A DNA stretch of 64,000 nt from Arctopsyche grandis (GCF_051622035.1 NC_135359.1:15189501-15253500), one strand, 5' to 3'. Counted from the stretch's first letter, positions 47,428 to 60,720 are shown. Numbers and translations: made by a program. Notes: generated by a model not told the origin, from the sequence alone.

Positions 47428-48051
47428 TTTTTTATCATGGAAAAATTAGTAATAAAAAGTAGTTTTTATTATGAATTTTTATCATAATATAACATTTAAA
47501 TACAATGACTAATGGACTGAACCAGAAATGAAAAATGTTTGTTTACGAAACTAACTGTACATTACATATTTGAACAAAAATGGATCGTGTTACACACAGT
47601 AGGCATAAAAAACCAATTAAGATAGGATGCGAATAGTGTTACTTAAATTTAGTAATATTATCAATTTAACCGCTTACGTGTAGCGAGCTGCTACAATTTA
47701 CATTACAATTAACGATTTGAGTCCTAACCATTTGGAAGCAGTTTTAATAAATTATTAATTCATAGTGGAAATGAACAAGAAATTAAGTTTGATTGATTTT
47801 TTAAAAAAAATAAAATACAGTGAGATTTACGTTAAATTGCATTTAATTGAAGTAAAAAAAAAAAAATTCCATTTAATTTTCAGTATGTCATTTTCTGGTT
47901 AATTCAAAGTAACAAAACTGTTTAAGCCATATCAAATGAATCCATTTGCTTTTTCTACGAATCACATGTATACAGTTTTGCTACAAGTTTTTCTGAAATT
48001 GTACCCATTTTTAATAATATTTGTTATATAATTTTAAATAAAGTGATCATA

Positions 48052-48078
48052 ATGAAAAATGGAAGTTTTAATATAATT
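48052..48078 (+). pseudogene. First 27 bases of the orphan lipase exon, unit 3
   Basis: The ATG and eight further codons match 19313-19339, then the sequence changes to 'atattatatataattgcc' and an RT fragment. Confidence 0.65.
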
Positions 48079-48084
48079 ATATTA

Positions 48085-48535
48085 TATATAATTGCCAAAA
48101 AAGAGTAACGCGAGGACGTGTAGCGACTTCAGAATAATTAGCCTAATGAGTCACACATTGAAGATCCTACTAAGGATAATACAGGGCAGAATTTACTTAC
48201 GGTGTGAAGAGGCAGAGATTAGCAGAGAGCAGTTTGGGTTCAGACAAGGCATGGGTACCCGAGAGGCCCTTTTCTGTATTAAAACACTACTCCAAAGATG
48301 CAGAGAAGTCCGTAAACCTGTGTACATCTGCTTTATAGAATTTGAAAAGGCCTTTGACCCTGTCCAACACGCTCACCTGATGGAAACATTAAAAAATATT
48401 GGCCTGGATGACAGAGATGTCAGATTGCAGTAGTACGTGTCGATGATCAATTCACTGATGAGATTCCTATAGAACGGGGCGTCAGGCAAGGATGCATCCT
48501 ATCACCTACTCTTTTTAACACCTACACCGAATCCG
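48085..48535 (+). mobile_element. RTE/BovB-like RT fragment
   Basis: 'DFRIISLMSHTLKILLRIIQ', 'FGFRQGMGTREALFCIKTLL' and 'VYICFIEFEKAFDPVQHAHL' are RT motifs of RTE-like elements. After a stop at 48431 the next frame gives 'PIERGVRQGCILSPTLFNT'. It has no FADD motif, and both ends are truncated. It differs from the RTE copies at 13312, 20008 and 56968 and may belong with 29037-29468. Confidence 0.8.
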
Positions 48536-48570
48536 CATTTTCATGGATACATGTACGCATGATTATGCGT

Positions 48571-48715
48571 GCATAAGCACGCAAGCACACACACACACAC
48601 ACATACACACATATATACAGACACACAAACACACACACACATACACACACACATAAACCACAAATACATACACTCACCTAAAAAGCAAACGCACACTCAC
48701 ACACACACACATTCA
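48571..48715. repeat. (CA)n-rich microsatellite
   Basis: Interrupted ACACAC/ATACAC repeats between the RT fragment and the R1-like LINE. Confidence 0.85.
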
Positions 48716-48774
48716 CAGAATATAATATAAAAAATAATAATAATAAATCAACACATATGTAAATGCTTTTTCAA

Positions 48775-50825
48775 TTAAGTGGAGTAGTAGCATCCAGGGG
48801 AACACAGCTTCCCAAAGAATTCCGCGAACTTTTCGAAAGCTCTAAACGATACTTTACTCATTATTAGATCCCCATGATGTAGGGGGCCAATGAGAGAACC
48901 CCTGAGGCTGTCCAGCAGAACCTTCCTCTCAGCCTCCATCCCAGGAAAGGACCACAGAATATGATCTGCACCCTGCTCCGGAAAAGAACACGGACAAAAG
49001 GATTCAGATATCAAGCCCATAGATGCGAGCTTGCCGTTAAAGTGGCCATGACCTGTTAAAAATTGACTGGTCCAAAAACTAGGCGACAGCCAACCACGCT
49101 CAAGGCGCGAAGTGACCCTCGGAAAAAACAAATAGGTTTGTCTACCTTTAGAGGAACAATCCCATCTAAGTTGCCAAGCCGAAATAGCATAATTTAAAAT
49201 AACAGACTTCAAACTTTGCCAGAATCGAGGATCATCGCACTGTGACTGATTAGGAGCACGGAAAAGGACGCCTGAGACGGAAGCATCTAACCCACCACGA
49301 AGTTTTTCTCGAGCAGCTCTTATTTGGACGACTAAGTCAAGTGGCAATGTACCCGCAAGAATCTGTAGTGAGTCTGTAGACGCAGTGCGATGAGCCTGGG
49401 TAAGAGCGATCAGAGGAAAACGCTGACCACTATTTAATGTACGACGCACCGTCTTTAATTCGACACGATGACCCCAAATGCTAGATGCATACGTCAAAGA
49501 GTTCACAAACACAGCATCGTATACCAAGCGTTTTTCATGGAAACCCAAACCCCAAGAGCGACAACAAAGGCGACCAATACGACCAAAGGAAACCTTAGCT
49601 TTATCTAATGCTCTCCCAATATGACCATAGAATGTAAGTCTGACATCGAGAACAACACCTAAATACGTGTACTCGTTGACAAATTTGATCTTACAGTCTC
49701 CGAGTTTGATATTAGGGGCTCTAACAAGAGAACCCTTTAATAGTAAGCACTTGGACTTAGAGGGCGAGAATTAAAGTTTGTTAATTATGGCCCAATCGTC
49801 TAGAAGGTGAAGGGCCGCAGTAGCTCTACATTCCATCTCAACACGGGACTTTGCGTGCGTTAACAACACGATGTCATCAGCATACGCAACCAACCTGCAA
49901 CCCTCCGGCAAATTGATTGTAAAGAGGTCATTGACGAGAATGTTCCAAAGGATAGGTCCCAAAACGGAGCCCTGTGGACATCCAATAGAGAGATCCCTGA
50001 AACCAACCTGTCCTCCGAGTTCGAAAACCAATTTCCTATCCGACAAGTAACTTTGCAGTAAGCATAGTAAATTCGGATGTAGTCCCAGCAGACGCAACTT
50101 GATCAATAGCATGGGCCACCAGGCATTATCAAACGCTCCAGCAACGTCCAACAAAACAGCAACTACATACTTGGATGGAGAGTCCGAAGACTCCCTCAAG
50201 ACACAGCGAATTGCATCAACAGTAGACTTTCCCGATCTAAATCCAAATTGACCACCGGATAAAACAGAGTTATCGTCAAGGAAACTATTGAGCTGACTCG
50301 AAATTAACCTCTCTAGGACCTTCCCAAGAATAGGCAATAAACTGATTGGGCGATAAGCCTTAGGGTCACTAGCCAGTCAATCAGTATTATGCTTTTTAAT
50401 GACAAACAATTTTCCAACCTTCCAGCAACTAGGGAAGGTTCCAAATTTCAAACAATTCCTATAAACATTGAGAAGTTCAAAATTACCCACCGACCAAACA
50501 ACTCTGACAATATCTCCGCCTATCATATCAACTCCAGGAGCCTTACCCCTAGCCAGGTTATAAAAATCGCACTAACTTCCTCCGAAGTCGGAAGGTCTTC
50601 ATAGCAACTAAGTTCAGTAACATAAGAAGCAATATTACGGATAAGAACGTGAGCAGGTAGATCATTGTCAAAGCGATCAACAGGGATAAGTGCATTCACA
50701 AGATTATTAACCACTTCACTACTAGATAAAGCAAGGTGACCATCAAGAGGACTACGAACTCCACACATAATAAAAGCGGGGTCCCTAGTGATGGCCTTAT
50801 ACGCTGGTCCCCCGAATAAAAAATA
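48775..50825 (-). mobile_element. 5'-truncated R1-clade LINE
   Basis: Minus-strand frames give 'PISLLPILGKVLERLI', 'FGFRSGKSTVDAIRCVLRES', 'VAVLLDVAGAFDNAWWPMLL', 'GCPQGSVLGPILWNILVNDL', 'CRLVAYADDIVLLTHA' and 'LTQAHRTASTDSLQILAGTL', and a C-terminal domain ending 'KFAEFFGKLCSPGCYYST'. The RT wording and the 'AHRTAS..LQ.LAG..PLDL' pattern are those of R1-clade elements (R1, TRAS, SART, Waldo). Breaks occur near 49771 (stop after 'DDWAIINKL'), at about 50377 and at about 50540. The endonuclease and ORF1 are missing. It does not sit in rDNA, so it is not a canonical R1 insertion. Confidence 0.85.
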
Positions 50826-51300
50826 AATAAAAATAATAAAATACGACGAAACGAAATGGTGGAGTTGAAAGAAGAAGGCAGTGCAATGTTTTATTTACAA
50901 ATTAAAGACCCAACTTAATAGAGAACTAGAACATAGGGAACAAACATATTTCGATTAATACAATGGATCGTATTAATCGAAATATGTACATACATATGTA
51001 TGTAAATCTGTTTGATGGTACGAAATTTATCGTCATTAGGCGTCATTTTGTGTTCTATCCTATGTTCCCTCAGAATACGAGTAATTTAATGATGAATTTA
51101 GGGAACATTCACTTGTTTATAATATTTTTACAACGTTTCGATTGTTTCAACATCTCATTGAAGTATTTGAATTTGGATTAATCGAAGAATTAATATAGAA
51201 TTTTAATTTTTACATTAAAACTTTTATTTTAGAGTTACATATACGTATTTTATATATTAACGCACTGATAACAGTCATCTAATTACATTAAACGAAAACA
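50826..51300. other. Unassigned DNA with a hairpin
   Basis: AT-rich. An inverted repeat with 17 bp arms ('catatttcgattaatac', 50947-50963, and its complement ending at about 50988) lies in it. No gene seen. Confidence 0.45.
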
Positions 51301-51309
51301 ATTTTCCTC

Positions 51310-51959
51310 CACCAAAATGTCCCGACGGGGTATCCGCAGCCTTATGGGGCGCAGCTTTATGGGGCTCAGCCGCATGGGGCCCGGTGGTGCGAAGCCCTAA
51401 TCGGCAATTAATCATGGGGGCGAAGCCCTAAACGGCAATTGTGCATGGGGGCGCCGAGGGCGAAGCCCTAGAAGGCAAAGGCTCAGGGGGGCGATGAGGG
51501 CGAAGGCCTAGAAGGCAGAGGCTCAGAGGGGCACTGAGGGCGAAGCCCTAGAGGGCAAAAGGCTCAGGGGGGGCCGAGGGCGAAGCCCTAGAAGCAAAAA
51601 AAAGATCGATTTTTTTTTTTTTTTTTTTAATTTTTTTTTTTTAATAAAATGTTTACTATTAAATTATTAGTCATGTTTAAGCGGTTTAAACATGACTAAT
51701 AATTTAAGTCAACGAACCAATGATTCGATTTTTTTTTTTTCGATTCATAGGTGCCGATTCAACTTATTTTTTAAAGGCCAAAGGCTCAGGGGGGCGCCGA
51801 GGGCAAATCCCTAGAAGGCAAAGGCCTAGAGGGTGCGGAGGGCGAAGCCCTAGAAGGAAAAAAAAATATTTTTTTTTATTAAACTATTAGATTATGTAAG
51901 CGGTCATGTGTAAGCGGTTTATATTATAAATATTGAGCGAAGCCGGGTAATACAGCTAG
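51310..51959 (+). mobile_element. Helitron-like element with GC-rich minisatellite
   Basis: It ends 'gcgaagccgggtaatacag' CTAG|T (CTAG 51956-51959), closely resembling many insect Helitron 3' ends. Inside are degenerate tandem units of 'gggcgaagccctagaaggca' (51400-51600 and 51780-51860) and a 20 bp stem hairpin 'aaattattagtcatgtttaa' (51661-51680 with 51686-51705). No Rep/helicase frame, and the 5' end is not identified. Confidence 0.5.
51398..51600. repeat. GC-rich minisatellite
   Basis: Units of about 40-50 bp based on 'gagggcgaagccctagaagg' plus 'caaaggctcagggggg'. A second short block at 51774-51860. The unit differs from the minisatellite at 12826-13086, but both contain 'gggcgaag.cc'. 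Confidence 0.8.
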
Positions 51960-52059
51960 TAATATATAATAATGATCTTGTGAAAGTTTATAATTTTTAT
52001 AACTCAATTTAATTTATAATCAATTATTTTTGTTGTATAATTTTTTTATATGTATGTAT

Positions 52060-52200
52060 GTATATTTACAATTTTTTTTTTCGATATAAAAATCTTTTTA
52101 TTTGTAAAAAAACCGAAAACTGGATTTTTCTTTTAGGCGGTTTTTTGGAACCCGTAGAGCCGAACATAAATAATCTCATAGCATCCAGCAGGTTCACATT
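52060..52200 (+). repeat. AACCGG dispersed repeat, third copy
   Basis: 'ggcggttttttggaacccgt' followed by 'agagccgaacataaataatc' matches, inverted, 42180-42250. Confidence 0.5.
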
Positions 52201-52263
52201 TATAAATTGTCTATTATGTAGAGTTATTTCTCTTAGGGGTTCATGGCTAGGTGTATGCTTTGA

Positions 52264-52819
52264 CCTTCCAGCGGGCGCGCGGAGTTATTTCCTGTCTGTA
52301 AATCTTTCGTCATCAAGTTTTCTCCATGTAAATGGAGTTTTATTTATGTAAATGGTGATTTCTTTATGTAAATGTTAAGGAAATATTATAAGGTTATGAA
52401 AAATGATAAATTACAATACTTTATAAATATATATTTTACTTTCTTAACAAAAAACCAAAACAACACTCTTAATATGCTAACATTTCAAAACAAAATATTT
52501 TATCGACCTATTCGATGATTAGCTAGAATTATTAATCAGAATCAATATTACTTATTAGTCAGAATTAATATCTTCATCCTTACAATTATTACAAACCAAC
52601 TCAACTGCAGAATGCTTCTTCCATGTAAAGGACTCAACGGAAATTCCCAAATATCGATGACTCACAAAAACTTCTAAGCACAACCGATTCGCCTGCAGTT
52701 TCGGGAAACACTGACCTTCGAATAGCTCGAAGCTCGATGCTTATCACTAAGTGGTAAAAGTAGGAGATTCGATAAAGCACATTTGTCGTAAAATTTACGA
52801 CAGCGCGCCCGCTGGAAGG
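52264..52819 (-). mobile_element. piggyBac-like MITE, 556 bp
   Basis: Perfect 17 bp terminal inverted repeats CCTTCCAGCGGGCGCGC (52264-52280 and 52803-52819) are flanked by TTGA (52260-52263) and TTAA (52820-52823). TTAA target sites and CC-starting ends are the signature of piggyBac elements; one site carries a single change. On the minus strand a short frame ends 'HSAVELVCNNCKDEDINSD' stop (about 52606-52550), which could be the end of the parental transposase, but this is uncertain. Long runs of AT-rich filler make up the rest. Confidence 0.72.
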
Positions 52820-52912
52820 TTAAGAAGGGGTCCATGGGTATAATAAGTATAGGAACCACTATTCTACAGTGATACATTTATTTTATTTATACATACAAAT
52901 AATTGGTGAAAT

Positions 52913-54227
52913 TTATTGAATCCCATCGGCAGCTTTGCTGTAGCTCGGCACAAAGTTTGCGCGTAAATAATAATTGCCTTCCACAGCATCAGTTGGTGTC
53001 CAATATCCCATAACTGTAGAAGGATTGTTCATACGAGTGCATTTCCTGCTTTCAAAAGTTCTCCAATCTGTACATTTAAGAGCTAAAAATTGATTTCTAG
53101 TTATACTCTCAGCATAGTAATACGGGGACATTGAATGCCCACACCCCACCAAACATCCCACAATAGTCATCCCACTGTTTGGAAAGAAATCGACGTGACC
53201 TTTGAAACGTATACATATGTTTTAATAATAATTAACCATAAGATATTCACTGTATATTGTATTGAACTCACCTGTCGCTGTTGGTATACCCATATTATTC
53301 ATATCGGTATGGATAATGTCCACGAATGTGGCATCAGTTTTATCCAATATCGAATCAATTCCTTTATTTCTAAAACATGGACCTGCTGGATCAAGACCAC
53401 TTATACGGTCTAGTAATGTAAGTGTATTGTTTTTGAAAGTCTGGCCTGCTACACCGGCCATATGAGCCCCTAAGCTATATCCAATCAAATGAAAATGTCT
53501 TACCCCACCTAAATTAATATTGAACGTTATTGAAAAAAAAAATTCATCAATTTTTTAACTCATCAAAAATATATGTATGCTTTACCGGAATATAATCTGG
53601 ACAAAAACTCGCCGAGAGCAATCCCGACAAAGTATGAATCAACAGCCGCTACGTAATAAGAATCTACGGTTGAACTTGAATGATCGACTACAAACAAATT
53701 CAGTGCTTCCAAACCATTAAGAGCAGATACCAAAGGCATCCAATTGGGTGATGAAGAAGCTAGATTAAAACCAGGTATTACTATAACTGTTGGGAAATTT
53801 CCGTTAAACAGGGGTGACGTTCTAATGGCAACGTCATCTCCCAAATGGTAGTCGACCTAATACAATAAAAAAATCGAAATGAAATATATTTCAACAAAAA
53901 GTTAAATTGAATATATAATGAAACTATTAATAGTTCATTTTGAGTACCTTTTTTGAGCCAGAGTGTTGAGACAAAATAATATTTTGCAGCTTTGGAATCG
54001 CCCGGGGAGCCATATCATCGTAATTCATAGGACCTTAAAATTTTAGTGCGTAATTTTAATAGATAACTACTTATAATAAATTAAAACTTTAGGTACTTAC
54101 AATCGCCAGCAAGTGTTGGAGCCACGTTGGGAAGAATAAGTGTACTAACATCAATCGATCCGATTATTTGGGATGGAAGAAAAGCTAGCACCAAGAATGT
54201 AAGACAAGGACATTTAATGTGCGCCAT
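52913..54227 (-). CDS. Secreted phospholipase A1-type lipase, gene 7
   Basis: Five exons on the minus strand: 54227-54101, 54033-53948, 53856-53586, 53508-53272 and 53199-52913, giving 335 codons plus stop with the usual phases. Exon 2 is only 86 bp (107 bp elsewhere), a seven-residue loss before the fold begins. Signal peptide 'MAHIKCPCLTFLVLAFLPS'. The region of the oxyanion motif is 'VIVIPGFNLASS', so the HG of the family is PG. The nucleophile is Ser173 in 'GYSLGAH', with Asp201 in LDPAGPCF and His262 in 'CGH'. The lid is the shortest in the cluster, Cys256-x3-Cys260. The AATAAA at 52917-52912 overlaps the TAA stop; further copies lie about 30-40 nt downstream. More distant from genes 1 and 3 than they are from each other. 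Probably functional. Confidence 0.9.
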
Positions 54228-54326
54228 TTCTGAAGAAATGACTTATTTGATATGACTTAAATGAACCAAAGATATCTTCAGTGAGAATCCAAAGACGAAA
54301 TACTACATTGTATACATTATGCAAGT

Positions 54327-54334
54327 CTTTTATA
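54327..54334 (-). promoter_or_regulatory. TATA box of lipase gene 7
   Basis: TATAAAAG on the minus strand about 100 nt upstream of the ATG at 54227. Motif and distance are compatible with a promoter; no clear initiator motif was picked. Confidence 0.45.
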
Positions 54335-54484
54335 TTTAAAGGTAATCTGTGAAACTAATACGCATGATATTTGGTAATTCAATTAAATGCAAATTTAATC
54401 GAATTACCAAACATTATATATTTTTTTTAAATTCGAAATTATTTCTCTTTTTAATCATAATAAAATATACAATGGGATAAAAAC

Positions 54485-54704
<220 letters not shown>

Positions 54705-56965
54705 ATTTTTGAATTTTTGTATAACACACTAAATAATATTTTTGACAGTTATGTTCCTCGGTTCATCAGTTATTCTAATTTAGAACTACATCGTCGGGTT
54801 TTTCCACCGTGGTTTGGGTCCAAACTTATAACTGATGTTCGTGCAAAATGGTTGTCTCATAGAAGATGGAAACGTAGCCAATCATTTCGTGACTATGAGA
54901 AATTCCGGATTCTTAGGAAGATCGTGAAACGTGGTGTGAGTGAGCGTTATACCCTCTATCTCAAAGAGATGGAGAGTGCTATCGCAAGTTATCCTCACCA
55001 CTTTTTCAGATTTATTAAGAGTAAACATATTTCACATGGCCTTGAGCATTCGTTCTCATTTAATAAAAAAAAGTTGTGTCGGTCCTGAGATCGCTAATGC
55101 TTTTGCTAGTTTTTTTAGCTCTGTATTTGATCAGAGATCACCATTCCTTGATGCTAATTTGGCTTCCCAAATTGGTACTGAAGGTGTTGGTATAGACATT
55201 CCGCGGGTCTCGCTTGGAGATGTTAGGATAGCAATTTTGAAGCTGAAGGGGTCTGTTGGGCCTGACGGTGTGCCCCCTGACGTATTAAAGGCATGCTGTA
55301 ATTCGCTCTTAGAGCCTCTTCAGTTTATTTTTAACCTTATTCTGGGTTCTGGTAATTATCCTGAAAAAGGGAAATTATCTAGAGTCATTCCCATTCATAA
55401 AAGTGGCTCTAAAAATAAGGTAGAAAATTACAGACCTATTGCTATCATCTCGGCTATTCCCAAAATTTTCGATAATATCCTTCACCGTTTGATTCTTTTG
55501 CAGTTCAAAAGATTGTTGTGTGTTTAGCAGCATGGTTTTTCACCATGTCGTTCCACTACCACTAATCTTGCCTGCTTTTCATATTATACCATGTCTAAAG
55601 TTGACCGTGGACAACAAGTTGATGTAGCCTACTTTGACTTTCGAAAAGCATTTGATCTTGTCAACAATGACGCTCTTATGATCAGATTAGCTGAAGTGGG
55701 CTTTTCTCCACGTCTTCTTAAGCTATTTGCTTCTTATCTTAGTGATACGAAGCAATTTGTTAGATATGGTATTTATGAATCTCCTTCATTTTTTACGCGA
55801 TCTGGTGTAACTCAGAGGTCCACCTTAGGCCCTTTACTATTTACAATAGTCATTAATAACCTCCCTAAAGTAGTACTTTAACGCAATGCTTCATGTCTCT
55901 TGTTTGCAGACGACGTTCAATTATTCTTTGTTATCTGTTAATGATGAGAGGCGAGCCTCTCTCCTTCAAGCAGATAATAACGCTGTTTTAGAGTTCAGTT
56001 CCAGTTTAGGGCTTGAACTGAATACTAGTAAATGTGCCATTATGAGTTATGGACGTGCGAATTCGCTCTATTGTCACGGATATTCCATTGGATCCGTATT
56101 GTAGAACCGCGTGGAATCAATGGTCGACTTGGGTATCACTTTTGATCCTCAATTCACCTTTCACAACCACATCAAGACAATCGCTGACGTTTCCTTTCGT
56201 CGACTTGGATTTGTCTTGAGATATGCTAGATTATTCTCCAACCCCTTGTCTTCTCGCTTGCTTTTCAACTCGCTTGTTAGAAGTAAGCTAGAGTATAATG
56301 CAATTGTGTGGAATCCGCATGAAGCAAACTACTCTCTTATTATAGAAAAAGTGCAAAAAGCATTTCTTCGTTTTATTTATAAGAAAGAGTATGGGTACTA
56401 CCCATATCTCTATCCTACTCCTTTCCTTTTGGGCATGCTTGGGTATAATTCCCTTTAACTTCGGAGAAACTTCTCGTTAATTCGTTTCGTTCTCCAGCTA
56501 TTGCGTGGTAATACGTCATGCCAGTTGTTGCTGGAACAGTTGGGACTTTATGTCCCTAATAATTATGTGCGTGGTAGACATCATCATTTGATGGTTGTAC
56601 CTGCTGCTCGCACAGTACTTTTTTGAATGGCTCCTATTCCAAGAGCTATTCGACTTCTCAATGAAATCGTTGCTGCTGTCCCTGAATGTGATATTTTCCA
56701 CCTTGGGGAGCGTAGATTATCGGATATTATCTAAACATATTTATCTGGTAACCTGCGCTCATCATTACTTTCTTAATTTGAATGTTTTGAATGAGTGGAA
56801 TCTTAGTCTACTCTCTTCCATTAGGGCCTCGCTGTGATTTTATTTTTTATTCATATTTTGTTATATTTTATTTTACTTTTTCTTTATCCTTTGTACATTT
56901 TTATATACTATTTTAATTTTGTTCAGTGAAAACAAAGAATGGGATTTATGGATTTTATTTTCGCC
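54705..56965 (+). mobile_element. LINE (Jockey/CR1-like), longest copy 3
   Basis: It starts after the endonuclease ('[20 protein letters not shown]') and covers the RT: 'ENYRPIAIISAIPKIFDNIL', 'DVAYFDFRKAFDLVNNDALM', 'RSTLGPLLFTIVINNLP' and 'LFADDVQLFF' (about 55897-55926). The end shared with copies 1 and 2 follows ('SRLLFNSLVRSKLEYNAIVW'). Stops and shifts at about 55086, 55526, 55880, 56102 and 56457 kill it. The catalytic FADD and the GxxPGSxLGP region remain recognisable. An RTE LINE is inserted in its tail at about 56966, after 'gggatttatggattttattt', sequence that continues uninterrupted in copy 2 (about 25075-25100). Confidence 0.88.
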
Positions 56966-56967
56966 TT

Positions 56968-59803
56968 TTTCTCAACACATCTTGGATAAATGCGAGAAAA
57001 ATAATATCCAAACCTCCAACAAGGTAAGAGTGACGATGGATGATAGCTTAGCTAATAGAAACCTGTATTTAACCACGTACAATGTAAGAACGTTATCGAG
57101 TGAAGGAAGTGTGCTTGCATTAGAGAATGAATTAGAAAATATCAAATGGGATATAGTAGGACTTAGTGAAGTAAGACGAAAACAGCAAAACCAAATAATC
57201 CTAAAAAGTGGTAACTGTCTCTACTGGAGAGGGCTACCAAATGGTAGAATAGGAGGAGTAGGGTTTCTTATCAATAAGAGAATAGAAAGAAATATTATAG
57301 AAATAAGCGACATATCGGAACGTACATATATGCTATGCAGTATTAAGAATCTCGAGCAGGTACACGTGTCAAATCTTCCAAGTGTACGCCCCCACATCTA
57401 GCCACCCAGACGAGGAAATAGAAGACTTCTACGAAAAACTACAAGGCGCATACGATAATAGCCGCCACCACTTTAAAATAATCATGGGCGACTTTAACTC
57501 AAAAATAGGACAAAAGGCAAATACAGAAAGAGCAGTAGGCAATTTTGGTACCGACCAAAGAAACGAAAGAGGCGATCGCCTCATAGAATTCGCAAAACAC
57601 AACAGGCTCTTTATCACTTATTCATTTTTCAGGAAAAACACAAACAATAAGTGGACTTGGGAGAGTCCTAAAGGAGACAGAAACGAAATCGATTTCATCC
57701 TAACAAATGCCCTGCACTCCGTTAAAGACGTTAGTGTTTTAAGTAAAGTAGATATAAGTAGCGATCACAGACTAGTCCGTGCCAAGATGGCCATTAATAT
57801 AAATTGCGAACGTAGGAAATTAATAAAAGGATGCAGTAACTCTCCAGATTTCGCTCAACTAAGGTCTAGGAAAAAGGAATTCGAACTCGAACTTGGAAAT
57901 CGATAAGGGAAATTAAACCCAGAAGCAGACATCGAGGAATTGAACACTGTAATTAGTTCGGTTCTAACCTCAACAGGTAAGAAATTAGGTGGATTTAGGA
58001 AACAGATTAAGCTAAGCAAAATTTCAGAGGAAACAAAAAACCTAATTAAGCATAAAAAGAAGTTAGATAGGGATAATAATAAGCAAGAATACAATCTAGT
58101 AAATAAGGAAATTAAAAAGAGAATAGTCAGGCATGTCAGGGATTTTAACAGCAAGCTAATAGAAATTACCATTAAGAATAACCGTAGCCTGAAAAAGTGC
58201 AAACAAGATCTTTTCTTAGGCAAAAACCAAATGATCGCAATCAGATCAGAGAGCGGAGTAATAATTAGAAATAGAGAAGAGATCATAGACAGAGTTTATA
58301 CGTTCTATGCAAAACTTGACGAGAACAACAACGGTCAATTTCCCGCTCTGGAATCGACACACGGCCAAAGGGTTCCTGCAGTATTGCCTAGCGAAGTAGA
58401 GGCCGCGCTAAAAACTGCAAAGAACGGTAAAACCCCTATGGAAGATAATATTCCCATTGACTTACTAAAATGTGGCGCCCCCCCCCCCCCCTAATTTATA
58501 TCTTAGCTAGGCTTTTCAGCAAATGCATCCAGAACCAAGCTATACCAGAAGGATGGAATAACGCAACTATCATTTTAATACACAAAAAAGGCGACAAAAG
58601 TTATATAAAGAACTACCGACCCATTAGTTTACTTTCAGCGGTCTACAAGCTCTTCACGAAGATTATTACAGATAGGCTGAAGAATATCCTCGACGAGAAC
58701 CAACCTATAGAGCAGGCAGGGTTTAGAGCAAATTTCAGCACAATGGACCACCTAGAAGTAGTTGGCGAACTAATCAAGCGCGCCAACGAATATCAACGGC
58801 CATTGTGCCTTGGTTTCGTCGATTATGAGAAAGCCTTCGATACAGTTAGCCATAATGCAGTACTTAACGCTCTAAAACAGGGAGTGCCGGAACCCTATGT
58901 GGGACTGTTAGCTGCAATATATAATAATGCCACAGCTTCGGTTGAAATTTTTTCAGGTACAGATAGATTTAGCATAGGAAAAGGAGTAAGACAAGGAGAT
59001 ACAATCCCGCCCAACTTCCTGAGTCACCTTCGGTTCGCAGACGATATAGTTTTAGTAGCTCGTGATTCAGCTGACCTGCTTATCAGACTAACACAGCTGG
59101 ACAGGGAAATTAGAAAAGTAGGATTAAAAATTAACGTAGATAAGACTAAACTAATGTTCAATAGTTATTGCATGCCTGATAGCATCCCCTAGATGATAAA
59201 CCAGTAGAAGTAGTAAATAATTATTTATATTTAGGTCAAAAAATTGACATGTCTGGTAGTAAAGATGAAGAGATAAAAAGACGTATGAAATTAGGATGGA
59301 GTGCATTTGGACGGATTAATGCTGATTTTAAATCAAAAATTCCACTCTGCCTGAAGAAAAAGATCTTTGATCAATGCGTTTTGCCAGTGATGACGTGTGG
59401 ATGTAAAACTTAGAGACTGAACGCCAAGATGCTACATAAAATCCAATGCATTCAAAGAAGTATGGAATGCTGTATGCTTGGCATAACGAGGAAAGACAGA
59501 AAGTGGAACACGTGGGTGAGAAGTATGACAAGGGTAGTGGACATAGTGGTTAGAGTGAAGAGATTGAAATGGCAATGGGCGGGTCACGTAGCTAGGAGGA
59601 TGGACGAAAGGTGGACAAAAGAAGTGCTTGAATGGTACCCGAGAGAATGCAAAAGAGTAAAAGGAAGACCGCAAGGAAGATGGGTGAACGAAATTAGGAA
59701 AATGTGCGGAATGAGATGGATGAGTGTTGCGTAAAACAGAGACGAGTGGAAGCGTGTTGGAGAGGCCTTCATCCAGCAGTGGATGGCGAATGGCTGTAAA
59801 TGA
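56968..59803 (+). mobile_element. RTE-type LINE, degenerate copy 3
   Basis: Collinear with copy 2 from just inside its 5' end. Endonuclease 'YLTTYNVRTLSSEG' and 'IIMGDFNSKIGQ'; RT 'PISLLSAVYKLF', 'DYEKAFDTVSHN' and 'HLRFADDIVLVA'. There is a frameshift near 57375, a stop at 57904, a C-run of about 12 at 58479-58492, and a deletion of about 90 bp just before the FADD region (about 59015). Further shifts lie near 59190 and 59410. The 3' end 'ggatggcgaatggctgtaaa' plus TGATGA runs straight into (TA)n. Inactive. Confidence 0.9.
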
Positions 59804-60393
<590 letters not shown>

Positions 60394-60720
60394 CTAGTGT
60401 AGGGCCCGTTGATTTCAACGGGTGGTTTCGAAAAGAAATTGAAACTCGAATAAAAATAAAGTTAAAGATATGGAATCGACTGGTTTCGGAAAGACAAAGG
60501 CACAAAAAAATGAAAATTATGAAAAAAATGAAAAATATGAAAAAAATGAAAAAACTGAAAATAATAAAAATATTAAAAAAATGAAAAATATGAAAAAAAA
60601 AATTTGTTCCCCATACTGGTTGATGGTTGATCATAAGAAATCGGAAATCGAAAAAGATTGTCGACGAAAGCCGAAGATACGCGAATGATTGGTTCCCCAT
60701 ACTTCTATAGGATAATCGAA
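60394..60720 (-). mobile_element. Helitron-like element, inverted relative of 12590-13256
   Basis: On the minus strand the hairpin CCCGTTGAAATCAACGGG (60422-60405) precedes CTAG|T (60397-60394). It shares with 12590-13256 the 'aaagttaaagatatggaatc' block, TGAAAAATA-type repeats (60505-60600) and 'ttccccatactggttgatgg'. It lacks the GC-rich minisatellite, which shows that block is a variable insert or expansion. Confidence 0.6.

Noticed and set aside
48540-48720. Possible telomere-like or coding repeat
   Set aside because: It is an interrupted CA microsatellite with no TTAGG-type units and no frame of interest.
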